Shown piece after piece: positions 56,047 through 64,000 of a stretch of DNA of 64,000 nt (within the stretch, counting starts at the first letter, position 1; each line of letters starts with the position of its first letter). The position numbers were made by a program, and so were the translations under genes. Source of the stretch: Candidatus Kapaibacterium sp. (GTDB taxonomy: Bacteria; Bacteroidota; Ignavibacteria; Kapaibacteriales; UBA2268); NCBI GenBank assembly GCA_023957315.1, contig JAMLHE010000016.1, positions 1 to 64,000 of the forward strand, in the 5' to 3' direction. Under the pieces are notes generated by a model. The model was not told where the DNA came from. It made no database searches and worked only from the letters and a program-made list of their open reading frames with translations.

Positions 56047-57237
56047 ATGAAATTTCGTGCATCATTGATTGAATTTCAGCAGGCTTTATCAAAAACTTTG
56101 CCTGCGATTCCGCGTAAAGCTACAATTCCGATATTGGAACATCTATATTTTTCAATAGAGGATAATACTTTAAGTATAATAGGTACAGACCAGAATATTA
56201 CCATCATGACTTCAATCAAAGTTGATGCTGAAGACGAAGGAAAAGTTCTTGTTCCGGCTAAAATGTTAGACGATTTGGTAAAAACTTTAGGGCATTCCGG
56301 TGACCTCGAATTTATAACCGATACTAACAACTACGAAATCAAATTATTAGTCGAACGCGGCAAATATAACATGAAAGGGCTCAATCCAATTGAGTACCTT
56401 GATTTGCCGGAATTATTTGAATCTAAAAAACCTGACTTCGAAGCAGCTAAACAAGAAGGAACCATCGAAAGCGGTATCTCGACTGCATTTTTTATCAAAG
56501 AGGACATTGTGCGATTGGCTGAAAAAACGCTCATTGCAGTTTCAGACGATGAGTATCGTCCGGCAATGACGGGTATATTGCTCCAATTCAGAGAAAACTA
56601 CGTCAATGCAGTTTCGACTGACAGTTACAGATTGGTAAAAGCTACTGTTCATGCAGACAAAGTATCATTCCCACAGAATTTCGATGTTATTTTGCCTTCA
56701 AAATCAATGGAACTTTTGGTCAAAACTGATAGCGATTTGATTATGTCATTCATAGAATCATTCGGCAAAGTCACTCATGCTCGTTTTGATGCCGGAAACA
56801 CGATTTTCATTACTCGTGTAATCAACGAAAAATTCCCGCCATACGAGTCGGTTATTCCTCAGAATAATGCAATATTGCTCACTGTTGACAGAAAGCAAGT
56901 CCTTTTGGCAATCAAGAGTGTGTCGTTATTTGCGAATAATATCACAAAGCAAATCAAACTTCATGCAGTTAATAACACATTGACTCTACATGCCGAAGAC
57001 GAAGAAACAGGCAAGAGCGGCAAACGCGAATTGCCATGCGATTTGAATCACGAATCATTCGAAATTGGTTTCAATTTCAAATATCTCGAAGAAGCATTCA
57101 ATAACGTTGAGGAAAGCGAAACTGAAGATAATTTGGTCATTATGTCATTTTCTGAGCCAAATAAGCCCGCTCTTATCAGACCAAAATCCGAAAAAGAAGA
57201 ATTGCTCATGCTTGTAATGCCTGTCAGAATATCATAA
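56047..57237 (+). CDS. dnaN: DNA polymerase III beta sliding clamp
   Basis: 396 residues in three clamp repeats. The N-terminus SLIEFQQALSKTLPAIPRKATIPILEHLYFSIED and the C-terminal MPVRIS are typical; the MP-x-R end forms part of the protein-binding cleft. A 15-20 residue acidic insert relative to most clamps is seen near residue 310. The clamp tethers the replicative polymerase. It is followed by an intrinsic terminator before recF. Confidence 0.96.
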   Translation: MKFRASLIEFQQALSKTLPAIPRKATIPILEHLYFSIEDNTLSIIGTDQNITIMTSIKVDAEDEGKVLVPAKMLDDLVKTLGHSGDLEFITDTNNYEIKLLVERGKYNMKGLNPIEYLDLPELFESKKPDFEAAKQEGTIESGISTAFFIKEDIVRLAEKTLIAVSDDEYRPAMTGILLQFRENYVNAVSTDSYRLVKATVHADKVSFPQNFDVILPSKSMELLVKTDSDLIMSFIESFGKVTHARFDAGNTIFITRVINEKFPPYESVIPQNNAILLTVDRKQVLLAIKSVSLFANNITKQIKLHAVNNTLTLHAEDEETGKSGKRELPCDLNHESFEIGFNFKYLEEAFNNVEESETEDNLVIMSFSEPNKPALIRPKSEKEELLMLVMPVRIS

Positions 57238-57253
57238 TTTGTAATATATGATT

Positions 57254-57300
57254 TGCCCCGAGGTTCATTTTCAAATTATCTCGGGGCATTTTTTTATTTT
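57254..57300 (+). terminator. Intrinsic terminator between dnaN and recF
   Basis: TGCCCCGAG (57254-57262) pairs with CTCGGGGCA (57280-57288) to give a 9-bp GC-rich stem, followed by TTTTTTTATTTT. It sits just 2 bp before the recF start codon, so recF must be transcribed by read-through or from a start site within the terminator. Confidence 0.9.
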
Positions 57301-57302
57301 GA

Positions 57303-58439
57303 ATGAAAATCCATAAAATCCATATTGTAAATTTGAGAAATCATGCTGATAATTTGATAGAATTATCACCATCGACCAATATTATTCATGGCTTAAACGG
57401 TTCCGGTAAGACTACGATTCTCGAGTCGGTTGCTTTGGCATCGCACTCGAAAAGTTTTCAACCCACTGATGATAAAAATTTGATTCGTTGGGCAGAGAAT
57501 CGATATTTTGTGAATGTCTTTGCTGATTACGATATGGATATAGCTTACGAAATCAGCATCAATTATAATCGTGGCAGCCGTAAGCAAATCAATTCATCGA
57601 AAGGTGAAAATTTATACCCCAAAGACATTATTGGCGAAATGCCGATTGTGATTTTGACTCCCGATTATAAAGCGATTACTTTCGGCAGCCCGCAAGACCG
57701 CCGCCAATTCATTGATACAGTGCTTTCCCAAGCTTCTAAATATTATGTTGATGCTATTTTGAAGCAAAAAAAATACTTGAAGCACCGCAACGCAATCTTA
57801 GGACAATTTGCAAGGGAACACAGGATTGATGAAAAATTATTAGCTACTGCCACAGATTTTTTCATCAGTTATAGCAGCGACGTAATTTATAAACGATTCC
57901 AATTCATCAACGAATTTATTCCGTTCTTTAAGCAATCTTATGCCGAAATTACCGATTCAGCCGAACTTGTAGAATTGCGATACAAGCCTGATAATATCGA
58001 ATTCAGCCCATCGGCAAAAATTGAAAAATCTGAGATTACGGAACAACTCGTCAAAGCATCAAAAAATTTATATCAAAATGAACTCCGACGTGGTACAACG
58101 TTGTTCGGACCTCAGAAAGATGATATAGACATATTCATCAATCAAGGATTGGCGAAAGATGCCGCATCGCAAGGGCAACATAAGAGTTTGTTGATTTCGC
58201 TCAAATTTGCGGAATTTGAATTTCTCAAGACCGTGGTGAGGGAGACCCCAATTATTTTGCTCGATGATATTTTCAGCGAGCTCGATGCAGCCAGGTCTCA
58301 AAAAGTGTTGGAGCTTTTGCTCACGAAAAATGCTCAAACATTGATAACAGTTACAGAACCTGATAAATTCTTAAATTGGCAAAAGGATAAATCAAATTTC
58401 AAGATTATTTCATTATCGGAAGGTCGAATAGTGACATGA
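57303..58439 (+). CDS. recF: DNA replication and repair protein RecF
   Basis: 378 residues. The SMC-like Walker A GLNGSGKTTILE is near residues 30-41, with the RecF signature FGSPQDRRQFIDTVLSQ and LFGPQKDDIDIFINQGLAKDAASQGQHKSL as its C-terminal ABC signature, then ILLDDIFSELDAARS as Walker B. It loads RecA on gapped DNA. Its end overlaps the DUF721 gene by 4 bp. Confidence 0.95.
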   Translation: MKIHKIHIVNLRNHADNLIELSPSTNIIHGLNGSGKTTILESVALASHSKSFQPTDDKNLIRWAENRYFVNVFADYDMDIAYEISINYNRGSRKQINSSKGENLYPKDIIGEMPIVILTPDYKAITFGSPQDRRQFIDTVLSQASKYYVDAILKQKKYLKHRNAILGQFAREHRIDEKLLATATDFFISYSSDVIYKRFQFINEFIPFFKQSYAEITDSAELVELRYKPDNIEFSPSAKIEKSEITEQLVKASKNLYQNELRRGTTLFGPQKDDIDIFINQGLAKDAASQGQHKSLLISLKFAEFEFLKTVVRETPIILLDDIFSELDAARSQKVLELLLTKNAQTLITVTEPDKFLNWQKDKSNFKIISLSEGRIVT

Positions 58440-58732
58440 GCAGCGATAAGAACATAAACCCACTCAATAAATTGGTCGAACAATTTGCAGCAAGCAGAGG
58501 ATTGACCGAGTTATATATTTTGGGCGAAATTCAATATTATTGGGAAGATTTGCTCGGCAAAGCGTTCGCAAAGCAAGTTCATGCCGTCAGACTTAAAGAT
58601 AAGAAGCTCTATCTCACCACCCAATCAGCTTCTCACAGAATGGAATTAGAAATTCGTAAAAACGAAATAAAAGATTTGATAAATGCGAAAATAGGCAAAG
58701 GAATTGTCGTTTCCGAAGTGGTTATCAGGTAA
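58436..58732 (+). CDS. DUF721/DciA-like protein
   Basis: 98 residues with LNKLVEQFAASRGLTELYILGEIQYYWEDLLGKAFAKQVHAVRLKDKKLYLTTQSASHRMELEIRKNEI in pieces typical of DUF721; the W-x-D-L-LG and AW-like pattern is recognisable. DUF721 includes DciA, the helicase loader in many bacteria. That role would suit its place between recF and gyrB, but it is an inference. Confidence 0.8.
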   Translation: MSSDKNINPLNKLVEQFAASRGLTELYILGEIQYYWEDLLGKAFAKQVHAVRLKDKKLYLTTQSASHRMELEIRKNEIKDLINAKIGKGIVVSEVVIR

Positions 58733-58783
58733 AAATTTCGTAAATTTGTAAGTTTAGTATTAACACAAATTGCAGGAACTTTA

Positions 58784-60832
58784 ATGAAAGAGAATGAAAT
58801 CTTGCCGGAAATGGCAAGCCGTAATGATTATAGTGAGGATAGTATTAAAGTATTAGAGGGGCTGGAAGCTGTTCGGAAGCGCCCCGCTATGTACATTGGC
58901 GATACAGGCGAAAGAGGCTTGCATCACCTTATTCAAGAAGTCGTAGATAATTCGATAGATGAAGCTTTAGCAGGTTTTTGCAAAAACATCACTGTTAAAA
59001 TTCACAAAAATGGCGCTTGTTCCGTGCAAGATGATGGTCGTGGCATTCCGACAGGACCACACCCGATTAAGAAGATTTCCACATTGCAAGTCGTCATGTG
59101 TACTCTTCATGCCGGCGGGAAATTTGACAAAAACACATACAAAGTATCCGGTGGTTTGCATGGTGTTGGTGTTTCATGCGTTAACGCTCTATCAGAATAT
59201 GCTGAAGTCGTAGTAAAACGCGATGGTAAAGAATTCAGGCAAACATATGCTGAAGGTATCCCAACTTCGGAAGTAATCGAAGTCGGCAAAACTGATGACA
59301 GAGGAACTTACGTTTACTTTGTTCCCGATAAGACTTTATTCAAAACTGTCGAATTCAAATATGACAAAACCTCCGAAAGATTGCGCGAACTTGCATTCCT
59401 GAACCCCGAAGTCACAATCACATTTATTGACGAAAGACCCGAAGATGGACAAATTGAAGATGTTTTCCATTACGAAGGTGGTATCGTTGATTTTGTAAAA
59501 TATATTGACAGCCACAATTCGCAATTAGTTGATATTATTTATATCAAAGGCGTAGAGCCCGGTGAAACCGGAGCCGAAACAGTAGCTGAAATTGCCTTTC
59601 AATACAATAATGCCTATAATGAAAATGTAATTTCGTATGTAAATAATATTAATACTATCGAAGGCGGAACGCACGTAACCGGGTTCAGGTCGGCACTTAC
59701 GCGGACTTTAAACCAATATGCTGCTAATATCAACAAAAAAAATAACAAAGTGCAACTTGTTGGCGATGACTTCCGCGAAGGTTTGACTGCAATTATTTCA
59801 ATCAAAGTTGCCGAACCGCAATTCGAAGGTCAAACCAAGACTAAGCTCGGAAACGGCGAAGTGGAAGGGATTGTCAGAACAATCGTTAATGACAAACTAA
59901 ATCAATATCTTGATTTGAACCCTGCTGCCGCCAAGCGAATTATCGAAAAGGCACAATTAGCAGCTGAAGCCAGAATTGCAGCAAAAAAATCTCGTGAACT
60001 TGTTCGTCGCAAAAATGCACTCGAAAACTCTACATTGCCCGGCAAACTTGCCGATTGCTCTTTGAATTCGCCTGTTGATACGGAAATTTACATAGTCGAA
60101 GGTGATTCGGCGGGCGGTTCGGCTAAACAAGGTCGTGACAGACGTTTCCAAGCTATTTTACCTCTAAAAGGTAAGATTTTGAACGTTCAAAAAGCACGTA
60201 TCAATAAAATTTTGGAAAATGAAGAAATCAGGACAATCATCACCGCACTCGGCTCGGGTTTTGGTGAAGATTTCGACCCTGAAAAATTACGCTATGGCAA
60301 AATCATTTTGATGGCGGATGCCGATGTTGACGGTTCGCATATTCGTACGCTGCTTCTGACATTGTTTTTCAACTATATGAAAGATTTGATTTTGGATGGG
60401 AAACTTTATATTGCTCAACCGCCACTTTATAAACTCAAAAAGGGGAGACTCGAGTATTACGCTTATAATGATGCCCAAAGAGATGAACTATTAGACAGAA
60501 TCCGCAAGGAAACATCCAAAAATAAGGTCGAAGAACCTGTAGTTGAACCAACAAACGATGACCAAGCTGAAGAGGAATCTGAAAATGAATTGATTATGGA
60601 AGCTAAAAAAGACGGTATCCAGATTTCAAGATTTAAAGGTCTTGGCGAAATGAATCCCGACCAACTATGGGATACTACTATGAATCCCGAAACAAGGACT
60701 TTGCTGCAAGTAACCTTAGGCGAAGCTATCCAAGCATCTATGGTATTCCAAACGCTTATGGGCGACAAAGTTGAACCCCGACGTGAATTTATCGAACGTA
60801 ATGCACATTATGTCAAAAATTTGGATGTATAA
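58784..60832 (+). CDS. gyrB: DNA gyrase subunit B
   Basis: 682 residues. The GHKL ATPase start LEGLEAVRKRPAMYIGDTGERGLHHLIQEVVDNSIDEAL carries the catalytic Glu; DDGRGIPTG and GGLHGVGVSCVNALS follow. The Toprim domain has EGDSAGGSAKQGRDR near residue 437 and the metal-binding DADVDGSHI near 512. A variable acidic linker (KNKVEEPVVEPTNDD) lies within the C-terminal domain. It supercoils DNA with GyrA, which is not in the window. Its stop overlaps the next start by 1 bp. Confidence 0.96.
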   Translation: MKENEILPEMASRNDYSEDSIKVLEGLEAVRKRPAMYIGDTGERGLHHLIQEVVDNSIDEALAGFCKNITVKIHKNGACSVQDDGRGIPTGPHPIKKISTLQVVMCTLHAGGKFDKNTYKVSGGLHGVGVSCVNALSEYAEVVVKRDGKEFRQTYAEGIPTSEVIEVGKTDDRGTYVYFVPDKTLFKTVEFKYDKTSERLRELAFLNPEVTITFIDERPEDGQIEDVFHYEGGIVDFVKYIDSHNSQLVDIIYIKGVEPGETGAETVAEIAFQYNNAYNENVISYVNNINTIEGGTHVTGFRSALTRTLNQYAANINKKNNKVQLVGDDFREGLTAIISIKVAEPQFEGQTKTKLGNGEVEGIVRTIVNDKLNQYLDLNPAAAKRIIEKAQLAAEARIAAKKSRELVRRKNALENSTLPGKLADCSLNSPVDTEIYIVEGDSAGGSAKQGRDRRFQAILPLKGKILNVQKARINKILENEEIRTIITALGSGFGEDFDPEKLRYGKIILMADADVDGSHIRTLLLTLFFNYMKDLILDGKLYIAQPPLYKLKKGRLEYYAYNDAQRDELLDRIRKETSKNKVEEPVVEPTNDDQAEEESENELIMEAKKDGIQISRFKGLGEMNPDQLWDTTMNPETRTLLQVTLGEAIQASMVFQTLMGDKVEPRREFIERNAHYVKNLDV

Positions 60833-62166
60833 TGAATAAGTTTCATTTTTTAATCGCTTTAATGATTTTTTTATCGTCTTCGGCATTGATTGCACAGCCA
60901 CGTGAAATCGCAGAAGCTTTCATTGTGGATTATTTTGAAGGCAAAATTGCAGAAACACACGATAAGTTAGATTCTACCGCTCGAACACAAATCACAGTTG
61001 AGCAATTAACTATGATTATTGGGCAAATTGATGCACAATTGGGTAAGTTGAAGTCCATAAATGAGCCTGCATATCAATCATACGGCGGGAATGATGTTTT
61101 TGTTTTTCCCGTTGTTTTTGAAAAAGGAGAGCTTGACATAACAGTTGCCGTTAGGAAGAGTAGTGAAATTTCTACTTTCTATATGGCACCGCGTGCAAAT
61201 ACTCTCCCGTATCAAGTACCTGAATATGCTGACACGACCAAATTCTCCGAAGTTGATATAACTTTTAATCAAGATAGGTTCATTTTGCCCGGCACGATTT
61301 CCATCCCTGATGCGAAAAATGAAAAAGTACCCGTAGTGATACTTGTTCATGGGTCAGGTGCTCATGATAGAGATGAATCAATCGGACCAAATAAGACATT
61401 CCGCGATATAGCATGGGGACTATCATCGAAGGGTGTAGCAGTGTTGAGATATGAAAAGAGAACTTATACTTATGGCAACGAAATCGCCGATTATATAGAT
61501 AAATTGGATTTGTCATTTGAAGTCATTGATGATGCTGTTGCTGCAGCACAGTATTTGTATGATAATGCAGATAAATACAATATTGACAAAAATCGAATAT
61601 TCGTACTTGGACACAGCCTTGGTGGTGGGTTATTGCCCCGAATTGATGCTCGGCAACCAAAATTGAAGGGTTTAATATCTTTAGCAGGCATGGGTAGAAG
61701 AGTAGAAAATGTGCTCGTTGACCAATATGGATATTTGTTCGCACTTGATGGTGAGTTCACAGAAGAAGAACAGAAAATGCTTGAAGAATTGAAAAGCAAA
61801 CTTAAAATTGCCTTATCTCCCGATTTGAACGTATCAACTTCGCGTGACTCTTTACCATTAAGTTTACCGGCACATTATTGGCTTGATTTCCGTACAATGG
61901 ACGGAGCAAAAGAGGCGAAATCTATCACAAAACCAATACTTGTATTGCATGGCGAACGTGATTATCAAGTGACTCAGGAGGATTTCGATATATGGAAAGA
62001 GGCGCTTAAAAACAATAAACAAGCGAAATTTATTTCATATCCGGGGCTTAATCACCTTTTCTTATTTGGTGAGCAAAAAAGCAATCCTCAAGAGTATTAT
62101 ATCAGAGGTAATGTCAATCAGAAGGTTATCGAAGATATTGTTAACTGGATTCAAACAGTTAAGTGA
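60832..62166 (+). CDS. Secreted alpha/beta hydrolase with N-terminal DUF3887-like domain
   Basis: 444 residues with a signal peptide ending SSSALIAQ (about residue 22). An N-terminal domain of about 110 residues (EAFIVDYFEGKIAETHDKLDS... TMIIGQIDAQLG) looks like DUF3887. The hydrolase part has VVILVHGSGAHDRDE near residue 165, nucleophile elbow LGHSLGGG near residue 260, Asp in LVLHGERDYQV and His in YPGLNHLFLFG. The substrate is unknown; acyl-peptide or ester hydrolysis are typical. The start codon overlaps the gyrB stop, which is an odd pairing. Confidence 0.87.
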   Translation: MNKFHFLIALMIFLSSSALIAQPREIAEAFIVDYFEGKIAETHDKLDSTARTQITVEQLTMIIGQIDAQLGKLKSINEPAYQSYGGNDVFVFPVVFEKGELDITVAVRKSSEISTFYMAPRANTLPYQVPEYADTTKFSEVDITFNQDRFILPGTISIPDAKNEKVPVVILVHGSGAHDRDESIGPNKTFRDIAWGLSSKGVAVLRYEKRTYTYGNEIADYIDKLDLSFEVIDDAVAAAQYLYDNADKYNIDKNRIFVLGHSLGGGLLPRIDARQPKLKGLISLAGMGRRVENVLVDQYGYLFALDGEFTEEEQKMLEELKSKLKIALSPDLNVSTSRDSLPLSLPAHYWLDFRTMDGAKEAKSITKPILVLHGERDYQVTQEDFDIWKEALKNNKQAKFISYPGLNHLFLFGEQKSNPQEYYIRGNVNQKVIEDIVNWIQTVK

Positions 62167-62216
62167 TATTTCTTAATAATACTTCGTACATTAACTAAAA
62201 ATTAACATAAATTGAA

Positions 62217-62224
62217 TAAGTTTG
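62217..62224 (+). promoter_or_regulatory. Possible -7 element of the two-component operon
   Basis: TAAGTTTG fits TAnnTTTG and lies 37 bp before the response-regulator start. A canonical -33 TTTG was not found. Confidence 0.4.
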
Positions 62225-62260
62225 TATCTGTTATGTTAACCAAATACAAATCGAATATTT

Positions 62261-62992
62261 ATGCAAAATGAAACAAGTTATATGACCGAAATGCCTAATG
62301 TTAAAGGTACTCCTGCAAAATTAGTTGCCATAGTTGATGACGAACCGGATATTGTCGAGTTGCTTTCTATCCATTTGGTAAAAGCCGGATATAAAGTAAA
62401 ATCATTCGAAGATGCCGAGAGTTTATTCAGATTTTTAAAAACCAATATTCCGGATTTATTCATTTTGGATTTGATGCTGCCCGATGCTGACGGATTTGAA
62501 ATCTGTAAATATCTCAAAAAAGAAGAAAAATATTCGAATATTCCGGTGATTATGCTTACAGCAAGAACCGATGAAATGGACAAGGTTCTTGGCTTGGAAC
62601 TCGGTGCAGATGATTACGTCACCAAACCATTTTCGCCTCGCGAGCTTGTTGCAAGGGTCAAAGTTGTATTACGTCGTGATGATAAGTCTGCAAAATCACA
62701 AAAAATCAAAATTGGTGATATACTCGAAATAGACCTTCAGAAATATGATATTTTCGTAGAAGGTGTCAAAGTCGAATTGACTTCTACCGAATTCAGAATC
62801 CTGAAATTGCTCTCTGAACGCAAGGGATGGGTCTATGCTCGCGACCAAATTCTTGATTATCTCGGTGTGCAGGACAAGGGTGTATTAGACCGAACAGTTG
62901 ACGTTCATATCAAAAATCTTCGCGAAAAATTAGGTGTAGCCGGCAAATTCATCAAAAATATTCGCGGCGTTGGCTACAAACTCGAAGTATAA
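62261..62992 (+). CDS. OmpR/PhoB-type response regulator
   Basis: 243 residues. The receiver domain has the acidic pair in AIVDDEPD, phospho-acceptor Asp70 in FILDLMLPD, Thr100 and Lys122 in DDYVTKPFSP. The C-terminal winged helix contains VELTSTEFRILKLL and RTVDVHIKNLREKLG. The start could be the later Met at residue 8 or 11. It regulates transcription when phosphorylated by the kinase encoded next, whose start overlaps by 1 bp. PhoB is a near neighbour, but phosphate control is not proven. Confidence 0.92.
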   Translation: MQNETSYMTEMPNVKGTPAKLVAIVDDEPDIVELLSIHLVKAGYKVKSFEDAESLFRFLKTNIPDLFILDLMLPDADGFEICKYLKKEEKYSNIPVIMLTARTDEMDKVLGLELGADDYVTKPFSPRELVARVKVVLRRDDKSAKSQKIKIGDILEIDLQKYDIFVEGVKVELTSTEFRILKLLSERKGWVYARDQILDYLGVQDKGVLDRTVDVHIKNLREKLGVAGKFIKNIRGVGYKLEV

Positions 62993-64000
62993 TGAAATCA
63001 TTATCAACTAAAATCTTCCTTGGTTTTTTTCTGGTAATAATCATTTTTACCTCCCTGATTTTATTTTTCACCTTCAAAACCACTCGTGAACACTATATTG
63101 AGACTTTCTCGAAAGATTTGAGAAATCTTAATCTAACGATGATTAAACCTGTCAAACAATATTTGATTAGTACTGAATATGACGGTTTGCGTCAGTACAT
63201 CAACGAACACGGCAAACATATCAATATCCGCCTAACAGTTGTTGATTCCACCGGCTTTGTCCTTGCAGATTCTAAATCCGACCCCATGTTGATGGAAAAT
63301 CATATGTCTCGTCCCGAATTTCAAAATGCTTTGAAAGGTAGCAATGATGCTACTCTGCGATATTCCACTACAGTACATGATGAAATGCTTTATGTTGCAA
63401 TTCCAATTTATGAAAGTGGGAATCTACTTGGCATTGCTCGCGTCAGTATGTTCCTAAGCGATATTGAAGCACTTACTACTCGCTTGTCTTCTGATATTAT
63501 GAAAATTGCGGTTGTTATTTTGGTGCTTATACTCATCGGTATCCTTTTCTTTTCGAGAAACCTTAGTAAACCACTGGCTCAATTATCACAAGCATCTCGC
63601 AAAGTAGCACTTGGAGATTTTGATATAAAGGTCTTTATCAAAGGTCGAGATGAAATTAACGAACTTGCTGTAAACTTTAATCATATGACAGAGCGGCTCA
63701 AAGCTCTTTTTGATTTAGTAACTTCACAAAAAGAAGAGTATCAAACTGTTATTTCGTCAATTCAGGAAGGGTTAATCGTAACAGATACTTCAGGTAAAAT
63801 ACTGTTGTCTAATACGGGTTTTCATAATATTGTTAAGACTAATAATGTCAATAACAATTCCATCGAAAACATTTTCTTAGATGAACATGTCCTTGAACTA
63901 TTCAGGTCGGTTCTCAAAAAGAAGAAGCCTCAGACAAATGAAATCCGAATCTATGATAATTATTACATCTGTAGTGCCAACTACATCGCATTGAAGAACG
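62992..64000 (+). CDS. Sensor histidine kinase, 5' part (truncated by window end)
   Basis: Open from ATG at 62992 to the window end, 336 residues. A first span (residues 8-28, IFLGFFLVIIIFTSLILFF), an extracytoplasmic sensor of about 130 residues, a second span (VVILVLILIGILFF), a HAMP domain (RNLSKPLAQLSQASRKVALGDFD, DEINELAVNFNHMTERLKAL) and the start of a PAS domain (VISSIQEGLIVTDTSGKILLSN) are seen. The architecture is PhoR-like. The DHp and ATPase domains should follow beyond the window. Confidence 0.9.
   Translation, partial: MKSLSTKIFLGFFLVIIIFTSLILFFTFKTTREHYIETFSKDLRNLNLTMIKPVKQYLISTEYDGLRQYINEHGKHINIRLTVVDSTGFVLADSKSDPMLMENHMSRPEFQNALKGSNDATLRYSTTVHDEMLYVAIPIYESGNLLGIARVSMFLSDIEALTTRLSSDIMKIAVVILVLILIGILFFSRNLSKPLAQLSQASRKVALGDFDIKVFIKGRDEINELAVNFNHMTERLKALFDLVTSQKEEYQTVISSIQEGLIVTDTSGKILLSNTGFHNIVKTNNVNNNSIENIFLDEHVLELFRSVLKKKKPQTNEIRIYDNYYICSANYIALKN

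Overview
The window is AT-rich DNA from a member of the Bacteroidota/Chlorobiota (FCB) superphylum. Three observations support this: several exported proteins end in a type IX secretion (T9SS) C-terminal sorting domain, promoter -7 elements of the form TAnnTTTG precede several operons, and the gene families are typical of the group (HmuY-like lipoprotein beside a TonB receptor, YfhO, Tat and SecDF organisation). An unclassified FCB lineage such as Kapabacteria or Ignavibacteria would fit, but this is an inference from gene style only. No rRNA is present; one tRNA-Val is seen.

Layout. 1-1 kb: the 3' end of a WD40/T9SS protein. 1.3-13.5 kb, all on the minus strand: a stress and storage island with an alpha/beta hydrolase preceded by a relic of the catalase N-terminus; a three-gene operon (baeRF-family protein, PRC-barrel protein, single-span membrane protein); two ferritin-like four-helix families (DUF892/YciF and DUF2383/PA2169); a complete cyanophycin cycle (cphA synthetase, cphB cyanophycinase, isoaspartyl peptidase); and a large HPII-type catalase. 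Three transcription units of this island share one 60-bp promoter block. 13.9-22 kb, plus strand: secreted or lipid-anchored proteins of unknown function, an intact IS1182-type insertion sequence and a run of small lipoproteins with duplicated leaders. 22.3 kb: tRNA-Val on the minus strand. 22.6-27 kb: UDP-GlcNAc 2-epimerase and the dTDP-L-rhamnose genes. 27-29.7 kb, minus strand: YtcJ-like amidohydrolase, ferredoxin and a GT2 glycosyltransferase.

29.7-52.9 kb, plus strand: AbgT-type transporter; secD-secF-STAS-purA; a secreted CxxCH protein; a TonB receptor/HmuY-like pair; then a tightly overlapping methyltransferase-YfhO-carA-carB series followed by metH, a small membrane protein, a DUF454 protein and cdd. 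53-55.9 kb, minus strand: purS-purQ-tatA, a second tatA/B-like gene, and pssA with psd for phosphatidylethanolamine synthesis. 56-64 kb, plus strand: dnaN-recF-DUF721-gyrB, a secreted hydrolase coupled to gyrB, and a PhoB/PhoR-type two-component pair whose kinase runs off the window end.

Intergenic spaces are unusually rich in short palindromic repeats of several families. One palindrome appears to have been replaced by the IS1182-type insertion, judged against an intact copy 7 kb away. The most notable observations are the duplicated promoter plus catalase N-terminus in front of a hydrolase, and the shared promoter block tying catalase to a poorly understood stress operon.
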